A DNA stretch of 64,000 bases, from positions 223,700 to 287,699 of the forward strand of contig NZ_SJFN01000001.1 of the NCBI RefSeq assembly GCF_004328075.1. Reading direction: 5' to 3'. The translations under genes were made by a program, and so were the position numbers. Below the pieces are notes generated by a model. It saw nothing but the letters and a program-made list of their open reading frames with translations. It had not been told where the DNA came from and searched no databases. Shown here one piece after another: positions 8,142 to 15,911 of the stretch. The stretch comes from Siculibacillus lacustris (GTDB lineage Bacteria; Pseudomonadota; Alphaproteobacteria; Rhizobiales; Ancalomicrobiaceae). The stretch's first letter is position 1, and each line of letters begins with the position of its first letter.

Positions 8142-9556
8142 GCGCGGCGCGCCTCCTTGATGGCGGCGCCGGTCTCGCCGAGGTCCCAGAACAGGCCGGT
8201 CATGATGCGGAGCGCCTCTTCGGCGACCGAGCCGAGCAGGTGCTCGTCGGGGGCGTGCTGCGAACAGGCCGGATAGGAATGGGGCACCCACAGGGTCGGC
8301 AGGCCGAGGAGCTCGGAGAACACGTCGTTGGGGATCGAGCCGCCGAGATTGGGCAACAAGGCCGGCTTCTTGCCGGTGGTGCGGGCGAGCGAGGCGAGCG
8401 CCCAGTCGACCCAGGGGTCGGTCGGATCGAGTCGGGTGGCGGCGAAGACCTCCATGCGGCCCGGGGTCACCGTCACGTCGCGCAGGCCGACCGCCTCGAG
8501 GTGATCGCGGATCGCGTCGATCACCCGACTCGGATCGGTGCCGACCACGAAGCGCAGTTGCAGCGCCGCCTTGGCCGAGGCCGGCACGGCATTGACCGGG
8601 GCGCTCGGGGTCCCGCATTCGAAGGCCAGGACCTCGAGGCTGTTCCAGCCGAACACCCGCTCTTCGGGGGTGAGGCCCGGTTCACCCCAGTCGCGATCGA
8701 TCACCGGATCGTTCACGCCGCCGCCGACCGAGAGATCGGCGAGCGCGGCGCGGACGGCCGGCGGGATCGCCGGCGGGCGCAGGGCGTGCAGGCGGATCCG
8801 GCCGCGGCCGTCGACCAGCACGGCGATGGCGTTGGCGAGCACGATGCCGGGATTGGCGAGCAGCCCGCCCCAATTGCCGGAATGATGGGCGCCTTCGCGC
8901 AGGTTCACCGTCAATTCGAAGTCGAGGGTGCCGCGCGAGCCGAGGAACACGGTCGGCCGCTCGGCGCCGACCCGCGGTCCGTCGGAGGCGATCAGCACGT
9001 CGGCGGCGAGTGCGGCGCGATGGGTCTCGGCGAGCGCCCGCAGGCCGGGCGAGCCGGTCTCCTCGCCCATCTCGATCAGGATCTTGGCGTTGAAGCCGAG
9101 AGTTCCGCGCTCGGCGACGACCTGGGCGAGGGCGGCGATGTTGATCGAATGCTGGCCCTTGTTGTCGGCGGTGCCGCGGCCGTACCAGCGATCGCCGTCG
9201 ACGGTGACCTCCCAGGGGCTGCGGCCGTCGCGCCAGCGGCCCTCGTGACCGAGCACCACGTCGCCGTGGCCGTAGATCAGGACGGTCGGCAGGTGGTCGC
9301 CTTCGTGCCGCTCGGCGAGCAGGAAGGGGCCGTGGCCGATCACCGCATTGGGCATGACGGTGGCGGAAAAACCCAGCGCATCGAGGCTCGGCATCATCTC
9401 TTCGGTGAGATAGGCGCGCAGCTCGACCGCGCGGTCGGGCGCCTGGCTTTCGGTCTTCATCGCGACGCGGCGGCCGAGATCGGCGCGGAAGGCGCCGGAG
9501 GCGAAATGATCGGCGGCGCGGGCGATCGCGCCTTCGCGGGTGGCGACGGGGGGCAT
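8138..9556 (-). CDS. M20 family dipeptidase
   Basis: This 472-residue M20 peptidase of the longer CNDP/ArgE-like type has YGHGDVVLGHE, WYGRGTADNKGQH and IEMGEETGSPGL for the two-metal site and an HHSGNWGG lid segment. It differs from the next gene in length and motif wording, so the two are separate enzymes rather than a recent duplication. An upstream in-frame GTG at 9586 exists, but the ATG at 9556 sits next to the conserved start and is preferred. It overlaps the downstream M20 gene by 4 bases and follows the RraA-like gene by 106 bases. Confidence 0.85.
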   Translation of the reverse strand: MPPVATREGAIARAADHFASGAFRADLGRRVAMKTESQAPDRAVELRAYLTEEMMPSLDALGFSATVMPNAVIGHGPFLLAERHEGDHLPTVLIYGHGDVVLGHEGRWRDGRSPWEVTVDGDRWYGRGTADNKGQHSINIAALAQVVAERGTLGFNAKILIEMGEETGSPGLRALAETHRAALAADVLIASDGPRVGAERPTVFLGSRGTLDFELTVNLREGAHHSGNWGGLLANPGIVLANAIAVLVDGRGRIRLHALRPPAIPPAVRAALADLSVGGGVNDPVIDRDWGEPGLTPEERVFGWNSLEVLAFECGTPSAPVNAVPASAKAALQLRFVVGTDPSRVIDAIRDHLEAVGLRDVTVTPGRMEVFAATRLDPTDPWVDWALASLARTTGKKPALLPNLGGSIPNDVFSELLGLPTLWVPHSYPACSQHAPDEHLLGSVAEEALRIMTGLFWDLGETGAAIKEARRA

Positions 9557-9662
9557 GGGCGGCTTCTCTGTGCGGACGCCCCGCACCGAGGGGCGCGGGG
9601 CCGTCGCGTGACGATGCGCCCGAGATACAGCAACGCGGCCGGCGCGGCGAGAGGGTCGACGC

Positions 9663-10337
9663 TCAGGCGATGTCGGGCGAGACCTGCCAGATCGCCTGGA
9701 GCTTCTCGCCGGCGAGGACGCGGTCGCGGGCCGCCGCCTCGTCGCGGCCGAGCCGGTCGGCCTCGTCGGCGACCGCAGCGACCATCGCCTTGGGGATCAC
9801 CACCACGCCGTCGACGTCGGCGAAGATCACGTCGCCCGGTTCGACCCGGACCCCGGCGACGGTGATCGGCACCTGCGATCGCTTGGGTTCCATCTTGCCG
9901 GACACCGACACCGGGCTGCGGGCGCGGCCGAACAGCGGATAGCCGAGGGCCTGGACCTGCGCGGTGTCGCGGACCGTGCCGTCGACGATGGTGGCGACCG
10001 CGCCGTGGGTCTTGGCGCCGGACGACATCAGTTCGCCCGAGCAGGAGCCCGGCGCGCAGGAGGCGTCGACGACCAGGATCGCGCCTGCCGGCACGTTGTC
10101 GATGGCGTGGTGATAGACGTCCTGGGGCTGGCCCTTGCGCGGGCTCGGGGCGAACTGCACGGTCACCGCGGGCCCACAGACCACCTGACCGGGGGCGAGC
10201 CGGCCCTGGAGGGTGATGCCGGCGAGATGGCCGAAGCCGCCGAGGCGTTCCAGACTGTCGTGGACGTCGCCGGAATACCAACGCGACAAGCGGCGGACGG
10301 CGTCCCAATCGGTCTGCGAATAGTCCCATTCGGTCAT
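9663..10337 (-). CDS. RraA-like protein (HMG/CHA aldolase superfamily)
   Basis: This 224-residue protein has the RraA fold signatures: an N-terminal VHDSLERLGG segment, GAILVVDASCAPG, the central ATIVDGTVRDT (Arg and Asp of the aldolase site) and VEPGDVIFADVDGVVVIP. Members include 4-hydroxy-4-methyl-2-oxoglutarate/4-carboxy-4-hydroxy-2-oxoadipate aldolases, oxaloacetate decarboxylases and the RNase E inhibitor RraA. In a catabolic operon an aldolase or decarboxylase is far more likely than RNA regulation. The start overlaps the stop of the GntR gene by 4 bases. Confidence 0.8.
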   Translation of the reverse strand: MTEWDYSQTDWDAVRRLSRWYSGDVHDSLERLGGFGHLAGITLQGRLAPGQVVCGPAVTVQFAPSPRKGQPQDVYHHAIDNVPAGAILVVDASCAPGSCSGELMSSGAKTHGAVATIVDGTVRDTAQVQALGYPLFGRARSPVSVSGKMEPKRSQVPITVAGVRVEPGDVIFADVDGVVVIPKAMVAAVADEADRLGRDEAAARDRVLAGEKLQAIWQVSPDIA

Positions 10338-11110
10338 CGATTCGACTCTCTGCGTTGGAGGGCGGCGTTGGCGAGGATGACCCCGAGGTAGTCCGAACTA
10401 CGGTCGATCTGATCGCGGATCGCCGCGACGGCGCCCGCGGCGTCGCCGCGGATGATCAGTCGGTAGATGTCCTCGTGTTCGGCGAAGCCCTCGGCGAGCG
10501 ACTTCGGCGGGACCCGGCTGGACACCCGGATGATGTCGACGATGATCGAAAACAGGTTGTCGTAGAGGACGTTGAGGATCTGGTTGCCGACCGCGCGGAC
10601 CAGCGCGAGGTGGAAGGCGGCGTCGCCGTCGGTGAAGGCGCTCTGGTCGCCGGCGGTCGCCGCGGTCGCCATCTGGGCGAGCGCCGCCTCGACCTCGCGG
10701 ATCGGCCGACCGAGGGTGGCGAGGCGGAGCACCACCTCGCTCTCGAGGATCCGCCGCACGTCCATCAGCTGGACGAGATAGTCCGGCCGGTCGGCGAAGA
10801 GCTGCTTCACCGTGACCGCGAGCGAGCCGAGGAACTCGTCGACGTCGTCGCGCACCACCATCGCCCGCTCGCCGTGGCGGCGGCGCACGAAGCCCTTGGT
10901 CTCGAGGATCTGCAGGGCTTCGCGGACCGAGCGGGTGCTGACGTTGTGGATCCGCGCGATCTCGGCCTCGGAGGGCAGACGCTCGCCGACCTTCAGGGCG
11001 CCGGACAGCACCTGGGCCTCGAGCGCCTGCACCACCGAGACGTGGAGCTTGTCGCGCTCGATGCCGCGTCGCGCGGCGCGCCCGCCGCCCTCGGGGAGAG
11101 CCCGTGTCAC
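10334..11110 (-). CDS. GntR-family (FadR/FCD subfamily) regulator inside the operon
   Basis: This 258-residue regulator starts at a GTG that overlaps the TGA of the SDR gene (GTGA). The N-terminal wHTH (about residues 15-85: VGERLPSEAEIARIHNVSTRSVREALQILETKGFVRRR) is followed by a helical FCD effector domain (VRRILESEV, FHLALVRAVGN, EHEDIYRLIIRGD). The N-terminus shows the P-S-E-x-E-I-A pattern of classical GntR. It is embedded mid-operon between SDR and RraA-like genes, which suggests autoregulation of the whole transport and catabolism unit. Confidence 0.88.
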   Translation of the reverse strand: MTRALPEGGGRAARRGIERDKLHVSVVQALEAQVLSGALKVGERLPSEAEIARIHNVSTRSVREALQILETKGFVRRRHGERAMVVRDDVDEFLGSLAVTVKQLFADRPDYLVQLMDVRRILESEVVLRLATLGRPIREVEAALAQMATAATAGDQSAFTDGDAAFHLALVRAVGNQILNVLYDNLFSIIVDIIRVSSRVPPKSLAEGFAEHEDIYRLIIRGDAAGAVAAIRDQIDRSSDYLGVILANAALQRRESNR

Positions 11111-11925
11111 CAAGCCGTGAATCCTCCGTCGACCACCACGTTGGATCCGGTCATGTAGGTCGAGGCGTCGGAGGCGAGGAACTGCACGACCCCGCCGAAC
11201 TCCTCGATCTCGGCCTGACGCCCCATCGGCACCCGCTCGAGGAAGGCGTCGATGAACTCCTTGTCGAAGGTCGCGGTCTTGACCCCGCCGAAGGTGACGA
11301 GATTGACCCGGACGTTCTTGGGCGCCCAGTAGGTGCCGAGATAGCGGGTCAGGTTGAGCAGGCCGGCCTTGGAGGCGGCGTAGGAGATCGCCTTGACGAA
11401 GGGTTTGCCGTCGCGCTTCTCGCGGTAGGCGTAGAGCGCCTGATTGGGCGAGACCATGCCGTACATCGAGCCGACGTTGATGATGCTGCCGCGGCGTTCC
11501 TCGGCCATGCGCGAGCCGACCACCTGACAGCACAGCATCACGCCGGTCAGGTTGGTGTCGATGATCTCGTCCCAATATTGCTTCGGGTAGACCTCGAAGG
11601 GGGCGTTCTGATCGGCCGAGCCGGAGGGCTTGGAATCGATGCCGGCATTGTTGACGAGGATGTGCGGCACGCCCCATTCGGCGATCAACGCCGCGGTCGC
11701 CGCTTCCAGCGCCTCCTTGTCGGTGACGCTGGCGACATGGACGCGGATGCGGTCGGTCAGACCGGGAAACTTGGCCTCGAGCAGCGCCGGCTCGGCCGGG
11801 CGGCGGCTGAAGATCGCCACCTTGGCGCCGGCGCCGGCGAGCGTGCGACAGAACTCCGTGCCGAGTTGGCCGAGACCGCCGGTGACGATCGCAACCTTGT
11901 CCTGAACGCTGAATGGATCTTTCAT
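11107..11925 (-). CDS. Short-chain dehydrogenase/reductase
   Basis: This 272-residue classical SDR has a coenzyme motif TGGLGQLG, NNAG at about residues 92-95, and the catalytic pair Tyr182-x3-Lys186 in SYAASKAG. The C-terminus MTGSNVVVDGGFTAW is typical. A small insertion (YREKRDGKPFVKAI) precedes the catalytic Tyr, as in SDRs related to the sugar-modification PtmA group. A GTG one codon upstream is possible; ATG at 11925 is preferred. It is the first enzyme gene after the binding-protein gene and overlaps the GntR gene. It probably oxidises the imported compound or a product. Confidence 0.85.
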   Translation of the reverse strand: MKDPFSVQDKVAIVTGGLGQLGTEFCRTLAGAGAKVAIFSRRPAEPALLEAKFPGLTDRIRVHVASVTDKEALEAATAALIAEWGVPHILVNNAGIDSKPSGSADQNAPFEVYPKQYWDEIIDTNLTGVMLCCQVVGSRMAEERRGSIINVGSMYGMVSPNQALYAYREKRDGKPFVKAISYAASKAGLLNLTRYLGTYWAPKNVRVNLVTFGGVKTATFDKEFIDAFLERVPMGRQAEIEEFGGVVQFLASDASTYMTGSNVVVDGGFTAW

Positions 11926-11951
11926 CACACGAGTTCCGAGCTTTCGGTGTG

Positions 11952-11991
11952 GGCGGCCGAGCGGCCGCCTGACGGGGGCGCGAACGCCCCC
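11952..11991 (-). other. Two tandem GC hairpins downstream of the binding-protein gene
   Basis: GGCGGCC/GGCCGCC (11952-11969, loop GAGC) and GGGGGCG/CGCCCCC (11974-11991, loop CGAA) lie between the binding-protein stop and the SDR start. No T-run follows. They could be a partial terminator or a 3' stabiliser that lifts binding-protein mRNA above that of the downstream genes. Confidence 0.55.
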
Positions 11992-12013
11992 GGGCGGAGT
12001 GCGGGGACCTCGA

Positions 12014-12829
12014 TCAGCGCGGCGGATCCATCTCCTGGAGGCGCTTCGGATCGAGCTTGGCGTTCTGGAACTTCTCGTAGATCGCCACCAGCTTGCCGTT
12101 GTCGAGGTTGGTGCGGATCCACTGGTTGATCGCCTGGGTCAGAGCGGTCTCGCCCTTGCGGATGGCGACGCCGATCGGATAGGCCTGGGCGACGAACTTC
12201 TCTTCGAGATCGACCTTGGGGTTGGCCTTGATCAGCGCCTGCAGGAGCGGCCGCGAGGTCGCGTAGTTGGCGAACTGGCCGGAGGTGACGGCGGCGCTGG
12301 CGGTCGGATCGTCCTCGAAGCGGACGATCTGGACACCGGCGACATTGGCGGTGCTCTCGGTCAGGCGGGTGTCGTTGACCGTGCCGCGGGTGACCGCGAC
12401 CGACTTGCCGGCGAGATCGGCGTAGGTCTTGATCGGCGCGGACTTGGGCGCGGCGACGACGATGCTGGTCTCGCTGTAGGGGATCGAGAAATCGACCACC
12501 TTGAGCCGTTCGGCGGTGATCGACAGGGTCGACAGGGCGATGTCGGCCTTGCCGGAGACGATGAACTGGATGCGGCCGGAAGTCGGCACGCTGATCAGTT
12601 CGATCTTCACGCCGAGGTCCTTGGCGAGGAGCTCGGCGGTCTCGACCTCGGAGCCGGTCGGCTTGAAGGCGGCGTCCATCATCGCGTAGGGCGGATTGCC
12701 GAGGTCGATGGCGACCTTCAGCACGCCGCGCGCCTTGATGTCGGCGAGCACGTCGGCGCTGGCCGGCGCGACGAGGGCGCCGCTCAGGGCGAGGCCGAGG
12801 CCGAGTACGACGAAATCTCTGCGTTTCAT
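12014..12829 (-). CDS. Polar amino-acid ABC transporter, periplasmic binding protein (SBP family 3)
   Basis: This 271-residue protein has a signal peptide (MKRRDF, a hydrophobic core, then APASADV, cleaved near residue 25). The mature chain follows family 3: GVLKVAIDLGNPPYAMMD, then DIALSTLSITAERLKVVDFSIPY, then DLAGKSVAVTRGTVND. It captures an amino acid or amino-acid-like compound in the periplasm and feeds the adjacent permease pair. GAGGAAC precedes the start. The downstream M20, SDR and RraA-like enzymes suggest a modified amino acid, dipeptide or opine-like ligand rather than a common amino acid; this is inference. Confidence 0.9.
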   Translation of the reverse strand: MKRRDFVVLGLGLALSGALVAPASADVLADIKARGVLKVAIDLGNPPYAMMDAAFKPTGSEVETAELLAKDLGVKIELISVPTSGRIQFIVSGKADIALSTLSITAERLKVVDFSIPYSETSIVVAAPKSAPIKTYADLAGKSVAVTRGTVNDTRLTESTANVAGVQIVRFEDDPTASAAVTSGQFANYATSRPLLQALIKANPKVDLEEKFVAQAYPIGVAIRKGETALTQAINQWIRTNLDNGKLVAIYEKFQNAKLDPKRLQEMDPPR

Positions 12830-12875
12830 GGGTGTTCCTCCACTGTCAGGCTCGGCGGGGTGTCCCGCTCTTGTT

Positions 12876-13604
12876 CTAGTGCCGCGATCCGACGAAGGTG
12901 CGCAGTTCCGGGGTCTGGGGATCGGCGAGCAGCGTGCGCGGCCCCTCCTCCCAGACCCGGCCCTGGTGCATGAAGACGATCCGGTCGGCGATGCGCTGGG
13001 CGAAGGCCATCTCGTGGGTGACGAGCAGCATGGTCATGCCGCCGCGCGCCAGATCCTCGATGACCTTCAACACCTCGCCGGTCAGTTCCGGGTCGAGTGC
13101 CGAGGTGACCTCGTCGAACAACATCACCTTCGGCTTCATGGCGAGCGATCGGGCGATGGCGACGCGCTGTTGCTGGCCGCCCGACAGCTGTTCCGGATAG
13201 GCGTCGATCTTCTCCTCAAGGCCGACCTGACGCAGCACCTGCAAAGCTTCGGCGCGGGCGGTCGCCCGGTCGACCTTCTTCACCCAGCGCGGGGCCAGCG
13301 TGATGTTCTGCTCGACCGTCAGGTGGGGGAACAAGTTGTAGCTCTGGAAGACGATGCCGACGTCCTGGCGCAGGGCGCGCAGGTCGAGCTTGGGGTCGGA
13401 GATCGAGCGGCCGCAGACGACGATGTCGCCGCCGTTGATCCGCTCCAGGCGATCGACGCAGCGCAGCGCGGTGCTCTTGCCCGAGCCGCTGCGGCCGATC
13501 AGGACCAGCACTTCCCCCTTCTGGACCTCGAAGCTGATGCCCTTCAGCACCTTCAGGGCCCCGAAGCTCAGGTGGACGTCGTCGAACTTAACGATGGCTG
13601 ACAC
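12876..13604 (-). CDS. Polar amino-acid ABC transporter, ATP-binding protein
   Basis: This 242-residue ABC ATPase has Walker A GRSGSGKST, Q-loop FQSYNLFPH, signature LSGGQQQRVAIARSLAMKP, Walker B VMLFDEVTSALDPE and switch LVTHEMAFA. The wording is that of the GlnQ/HisP amino-acid group. The GTG start overlaps the end of the upstream permease gene by 17 bases, so the genes are translationally coupled. Confidence 0.93.
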   Translation of the reverse strand: MSAIVKFDDVHLSFGALKVLKGISFEVQKGEVLVLIGRSGSGKSTALRCVDRLERINGGDIVVCGRSISDPKLDLRALRQDVGIVFQSYNLFPHLTVEQNITLAPRWVKKVDRATARAEALQVLRQVGLEEKIDAYPEQLSGGQQQRVAIARSLAMKPKVMLFDEVTSALDPELTGEVLKVIEDLARGGMTMLLVTHEMAFAQRIADRIVFMHQGRVWEEGPRTLLADPQTPELRTFVGSRH

Positions 13605-14241
13605 TGTAGGCCCTTTCGAAGCGACGGCTCAGCACCGAGAGCGGATAGCACAGGCAGAAGTAGAGGACGGCGATCACCAGATAGGTGGTGAAGGGCTGGA
13701 AGGTCGCGGCGTTGACCTGCTTGCCGACATAGGTGACGTCGACGACGCCGATCACCGAAGCGAGCGAGGTGTTCTTGACGATCTGGACCATGAAGCCGAC
13801 GGTCGGCGGCGTGGCGATGCGGATCGCCTGGGGCAGGATCACCAGACCCATGCGCTGGGCATAGGTCAGGGCCAGACAGTCGGCGCCTTCCCACTGGGTC
13901 TTCGGCACCGATTGCAGGCTGGCGCGCCAGATGGTGCCGAGATAGGCGCTGGAGAACAGCACCAGGGCGATGCCGGCGGCGGTCAGCGAGCCCACTTCGA
14001 CGCCGAGGATCGGCAGGCCGAAGTAGATCACGAACATGATGATCAGCACCGGCGAGCCCTGGATCAGCGCGACATAGGTGGCGATGGTCCGCGACACCCA
14101 GCGCACCTTCGACACCCCTGCGAGCGCCAGGGCGAAGCCGATCAGGCCACCGAAGACGAAGCTGATCAGCGACAGCACCACCGTCCAGATCAGTCCGCCG
14201 AGCAGCACCTGAACGTGGATGAGGGCGAAATTGGTGAACAT
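13588..14241 (-). CDS. Polar amino-acid ABC transporter, permease
   Basis: This 217-residue HisM/GlnP-family membrane protein has about five transmembrane segments. The conserved EAA-loop region reads GTIWRASLQSVPKTQWEGADCLALTYAQRMGLVILPQAIRIATPP. The N-terminal segment MFTNFALIHVQVLLGGLIWT fits the family. It is separated by 8 bases from the other permease gene and overlaps the ATPase gene. It should form a heterodimer with its neighbour. Confidence 0.92.
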   Translation of the reverse strand: MFTNFALIHVQVLLGGLIWTVVLSLISFVFGGLIGFALALAGVSKVRWVSRTIATYVALIQGSPVLIIMFVIYFGLPILGVEVGSLTAAGIALVLFSSAYLGTIWRASLQSVPKTQWEGADCLALTYAQRMGLVILPQAIRIATPPTVGFMVQIVKNTSLASVIGVVDVTYVGKQVNAATFQPFTTYLVIAVLYFCLCYPLSVLSRRFERAYSVSHR

Positions 14242-14249
14242 CGCGGCCT

Positions 14250-14933
14250 CTAGAGGTTGGTGCCGAGGCGCCGCAGGCGCGGGAAGAGGACGAGGCCGAG
14301 CAGGCGCAGCAGGCCGCGCATGCCGAAGGACAGCACCAGATAGACCCCGAGGATCACCAGATAGACCTCGAAGGAGCGGAAGGTCATCGACTGGATGCGC
14401 GAAGCGGCACCGGTCAATTCTTCCGCAGAGATCTGCGAGGTGATGCTGGTGCCGAGCATCAAGAGGACATATTGGCTGACCAGCGCCGGATAGACCTTCT
14501 CGAAGGCCGGCGGCAGCATCACCCCGGCGAGCACCTGGAGCCGCGAAAACCCCAGCGTATCGGCCGCCTCGATCTGGCCGCGGTGGATCGCTTCGAGGCC
14601 GGCGCGGATGATCTCGCTCGAATAGGCGCCGACGTTGATGGTCAGGCCGATCAGCGCCGAGGTCTCGGCGGAGAAGCGGAGCCCGAGCGACGACAGGCCG
14701 AAATAGACCAGGAACAGTTGGACCAGCAGCGGCGTGTTGCGGATCGCCTCGACATAGACGGCGACGAGGTTGCGTAGGACGGCGATGCGGCTGGTGCTGG
14801 CGACGGCGCAGAGCGTGCCGAAGACGAAGCCGCTGCAGGTGACGATCACCGACATGCGGATGGTCGCGACCGTGCCCCAGAACAGGAGCGGCCAATAGTC
14901 GGCGAGGAACGAGAAGTCGAACTGGTAGCTCAT
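14250..14933 (-). CDS. Polar amino-acid ABC transporter, permease (first gene of operon)
   Basis: This 227-residue family permease has the EAA region SSEIIRAGLEAIHRGQIEAADTLGFSRLQVLAGVMLPPAFEK and an N-terminal aromatic-rich stretch (YQFDFSFLADYWPLLFWGT). It is the first gene of the minus-strand operon. The bases just before the ATG carry no clear Shine-Dalgarno sequence, so initiation may be weak or the start may need checking. Confidence 0.92.
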   Translation of the reverse strand: MSYQFDFSFLADYWPLLFWGTVATIRMSVIVTCSGFVFGTLCAVASTSRIAVLRNLVAVYVEAIRNTPLLVQLFLVYFGLSSLGLRFSAETSALIGLTINVGAYSSEIIRAGLEAIHRGQIEAADTLGFSRLQVLAGVMLPPAFEKVYPALVSQYVLLMLGTSITSQISAEELTGAASRIQSMTFRSFEVYLVILGVYLVLSFGMRGLLRLLGLVLFPRLRRLGTNL

Positions 14934-15241
14934 CGGGAGGCGACCTCGGGCGACCGGACGTCACACCGCCGCCCGACCCGGGAGGCGCGCAATTCGAGAG
15001 TGCCGGAGGCGGAACCGACCGGAGGATGCGACTTCGCGATCGGTGTCGAGCCGGCGACGCCGGCCATCGCCGATCCGCGAACGGACTCAGGCGGCCGACA
15101 CGCCGGCGCGATCGTGGCGATGTCTCGATGTGCGGTGGTCGAGGTCGAAACTACGTGCTCGCGGAATCATGTCCGGCACACCTCCCCGATGTTCTTGGTG
15201 CCGACTTTCTGCCGGCTTGAGGGGATCGTAGGCCGCACTCA

Positions 15242-15253
15242 TGACACATGTCA
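15242..15253. promoter_or_regulatory. Candidate GntR dyad upstream of the ABC operon
   Basis: TGACACATGTCA has arms TGACA/TGTCA around two bases, about 310 bases before the first permease start. Short TGAC/GTCA dyads suit FadR-subfamily proteins, and one is encoded in the operon. The link is inference. Confidence 0.3.
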
Positions 15254-15309
15254 ACTGCGGACGCGGAGGTGTTCAGGGCCATCGCGTTTAGAACCAACCC
15301 GACCCCGGG

Positions 15310-15443
15310 CCGTCATCCCCGGCCGGAGCGCCGAAGGCGCGCAGGGGAAGGGGATCCAGGGGGTATGCTGGTAGGCTTTCGGCGTTTCCCGTGTGGCCTC
15401 CGGGTCCCCTTCCCTCGCCCTTCGGGCTCGCCGGGGACGACGG
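15310..15443. repeat. Palindromic intergenic repeat element
   Basis: The ends CCGTCATCCCCGGC (15310-15323) and GCCGGGGACGACGG (15430-15443) are inverted repeats with one mismatch. The interior includes paired GC-rich segments such as AGGGGAAGGGGATCC against GGGTCCCCTTCCC. The GTCATCCCCGGC terminus is typical of dispersed palindromic units in alphaproteobacterial genomes. Only one copy is visible here. Confidence 0.65.
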
Positions 15444-15498
15444 CAGGGGCAAGATGTGATCGATTGGGAGGATGTGGGTTTCGACGAAATCCAAAATG

Positions 15499-15532
15499 CG
15501 ATCGCCCTGCGGGCGCGTCCGCAGGGCGATCG
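15499..15532. other. Perfect 14-base-pair hairpin upstream of kdp
   Basis: CGATCGCCCTGCGG and CCGCAGGGCGATCG pair perfectly around GCGCGT. On the minus strand it is followed by a weakly T-rich CATTTTGGATTTC. It could stop antisense readthrough, act as a leader structure for kdp, or be a separate repeat. No gene ends nearby. Confidence 0.6.
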
Positions 15533-15696
15533 AACCGGGTGAGGATCCGCGGCTCTGGCGGCGGGCGCGGCTCCACGCGACCGGCCGCCCCGTCCTTATG
15601 ACTCCCTTATATCCCGGCCCCACCTTCCCGATCGATCCCTGACGCGCTTCGGGCGCAGAAACGACGTCGACCAACGTCGTTCCCGGAGGCTCCCCC

Positions 15697-15780
15697 ATGC
15701 TCGATTTCGTGTTTCTCGCCCTGGCGCTCGGCCTGTTCGCCGCCGCCGGCCTCTATGCTCGCGCCTGCGACCGGCTGTGA
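15697..15780 (+). CDS. Micro-ORF upstream of kdpF, 27-residue membrane peptide
   Basis: ATG 15697 is preceded by GGAGG at 15685-15689 with 7-base spacing. It encodes MLDFVFLALALGLFAAAGLY followed by ARACDRL: one hydrophobic helix and a short Arg/Cys/Asp tail. It stops 10 bases before kdpF on the same strand. Small single-helix peptides ending in C(D/E)RL before kdpF are known from other proteobacterial kdp operons, from memory, and are rarely annotated. A role in Kdp assembly or stability, like KdpF, is inference. Confidence 0.7.
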   Translation: MLDFVFLALALGLFAAAGLYARACDRL

Positions 15781-15790
15781 GGCGACGATC

Positions 15791-15877
15791 ATGACCGAAC
15801 CGATCGTCGCCCTGGTGATCGCCGTGGCCCTCGGCGTCTACCTCCTCCACACGCTGCTGCGCCCCGAGAAGTACTGA
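15791..15877 (+). CDS. kdpF: KdpF, small subunit of the K+-transporting ATPase
   Basis: This 28-residue peptide ([20 protein letters not shown], then TLLRPEKY) is one transmembrane helix ending in the KdpF hallmark LLRPE(K/R)(F/Y). KdpF sits beside KdpA and stabilises the KdpFABC complex. It is 34 bases before kdpA and follows a second tiny membrane ORF. The gene is too short for most automatic callers, but position and tail motif make it clear. Confidence 0.9.
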   Translation: MTEPIVALVIAVALGVYLLHTLLRPEKY

Positions 15878-15911
15878 GCGCCGCAGTCCCTCGCCTCTTC
15901 GGAGATCCGCC

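Larger units (their letters stand above)
14934..15696. other. Long non-coding region between ABC operon and kdp
   Basis: There is no convincing gene in about 760 bases. It holds a short dyad (15242-15253), a palindromic repeat (15310-15443), a perfect hairpin (15499-15532) and a lower-GC stretch CCTTATGACTCCCTTATATC (about 15593-15613) that could carry the kdp promoter. Open frames here show no family features and cross the palindromic repeat. Confidence 0.7.

Noticed and set aside
15000-15374. Open frames in the region upstream of kdp
   Set aside because: They cross the palindromic repeat, lack ribosome sites and resemble no family.
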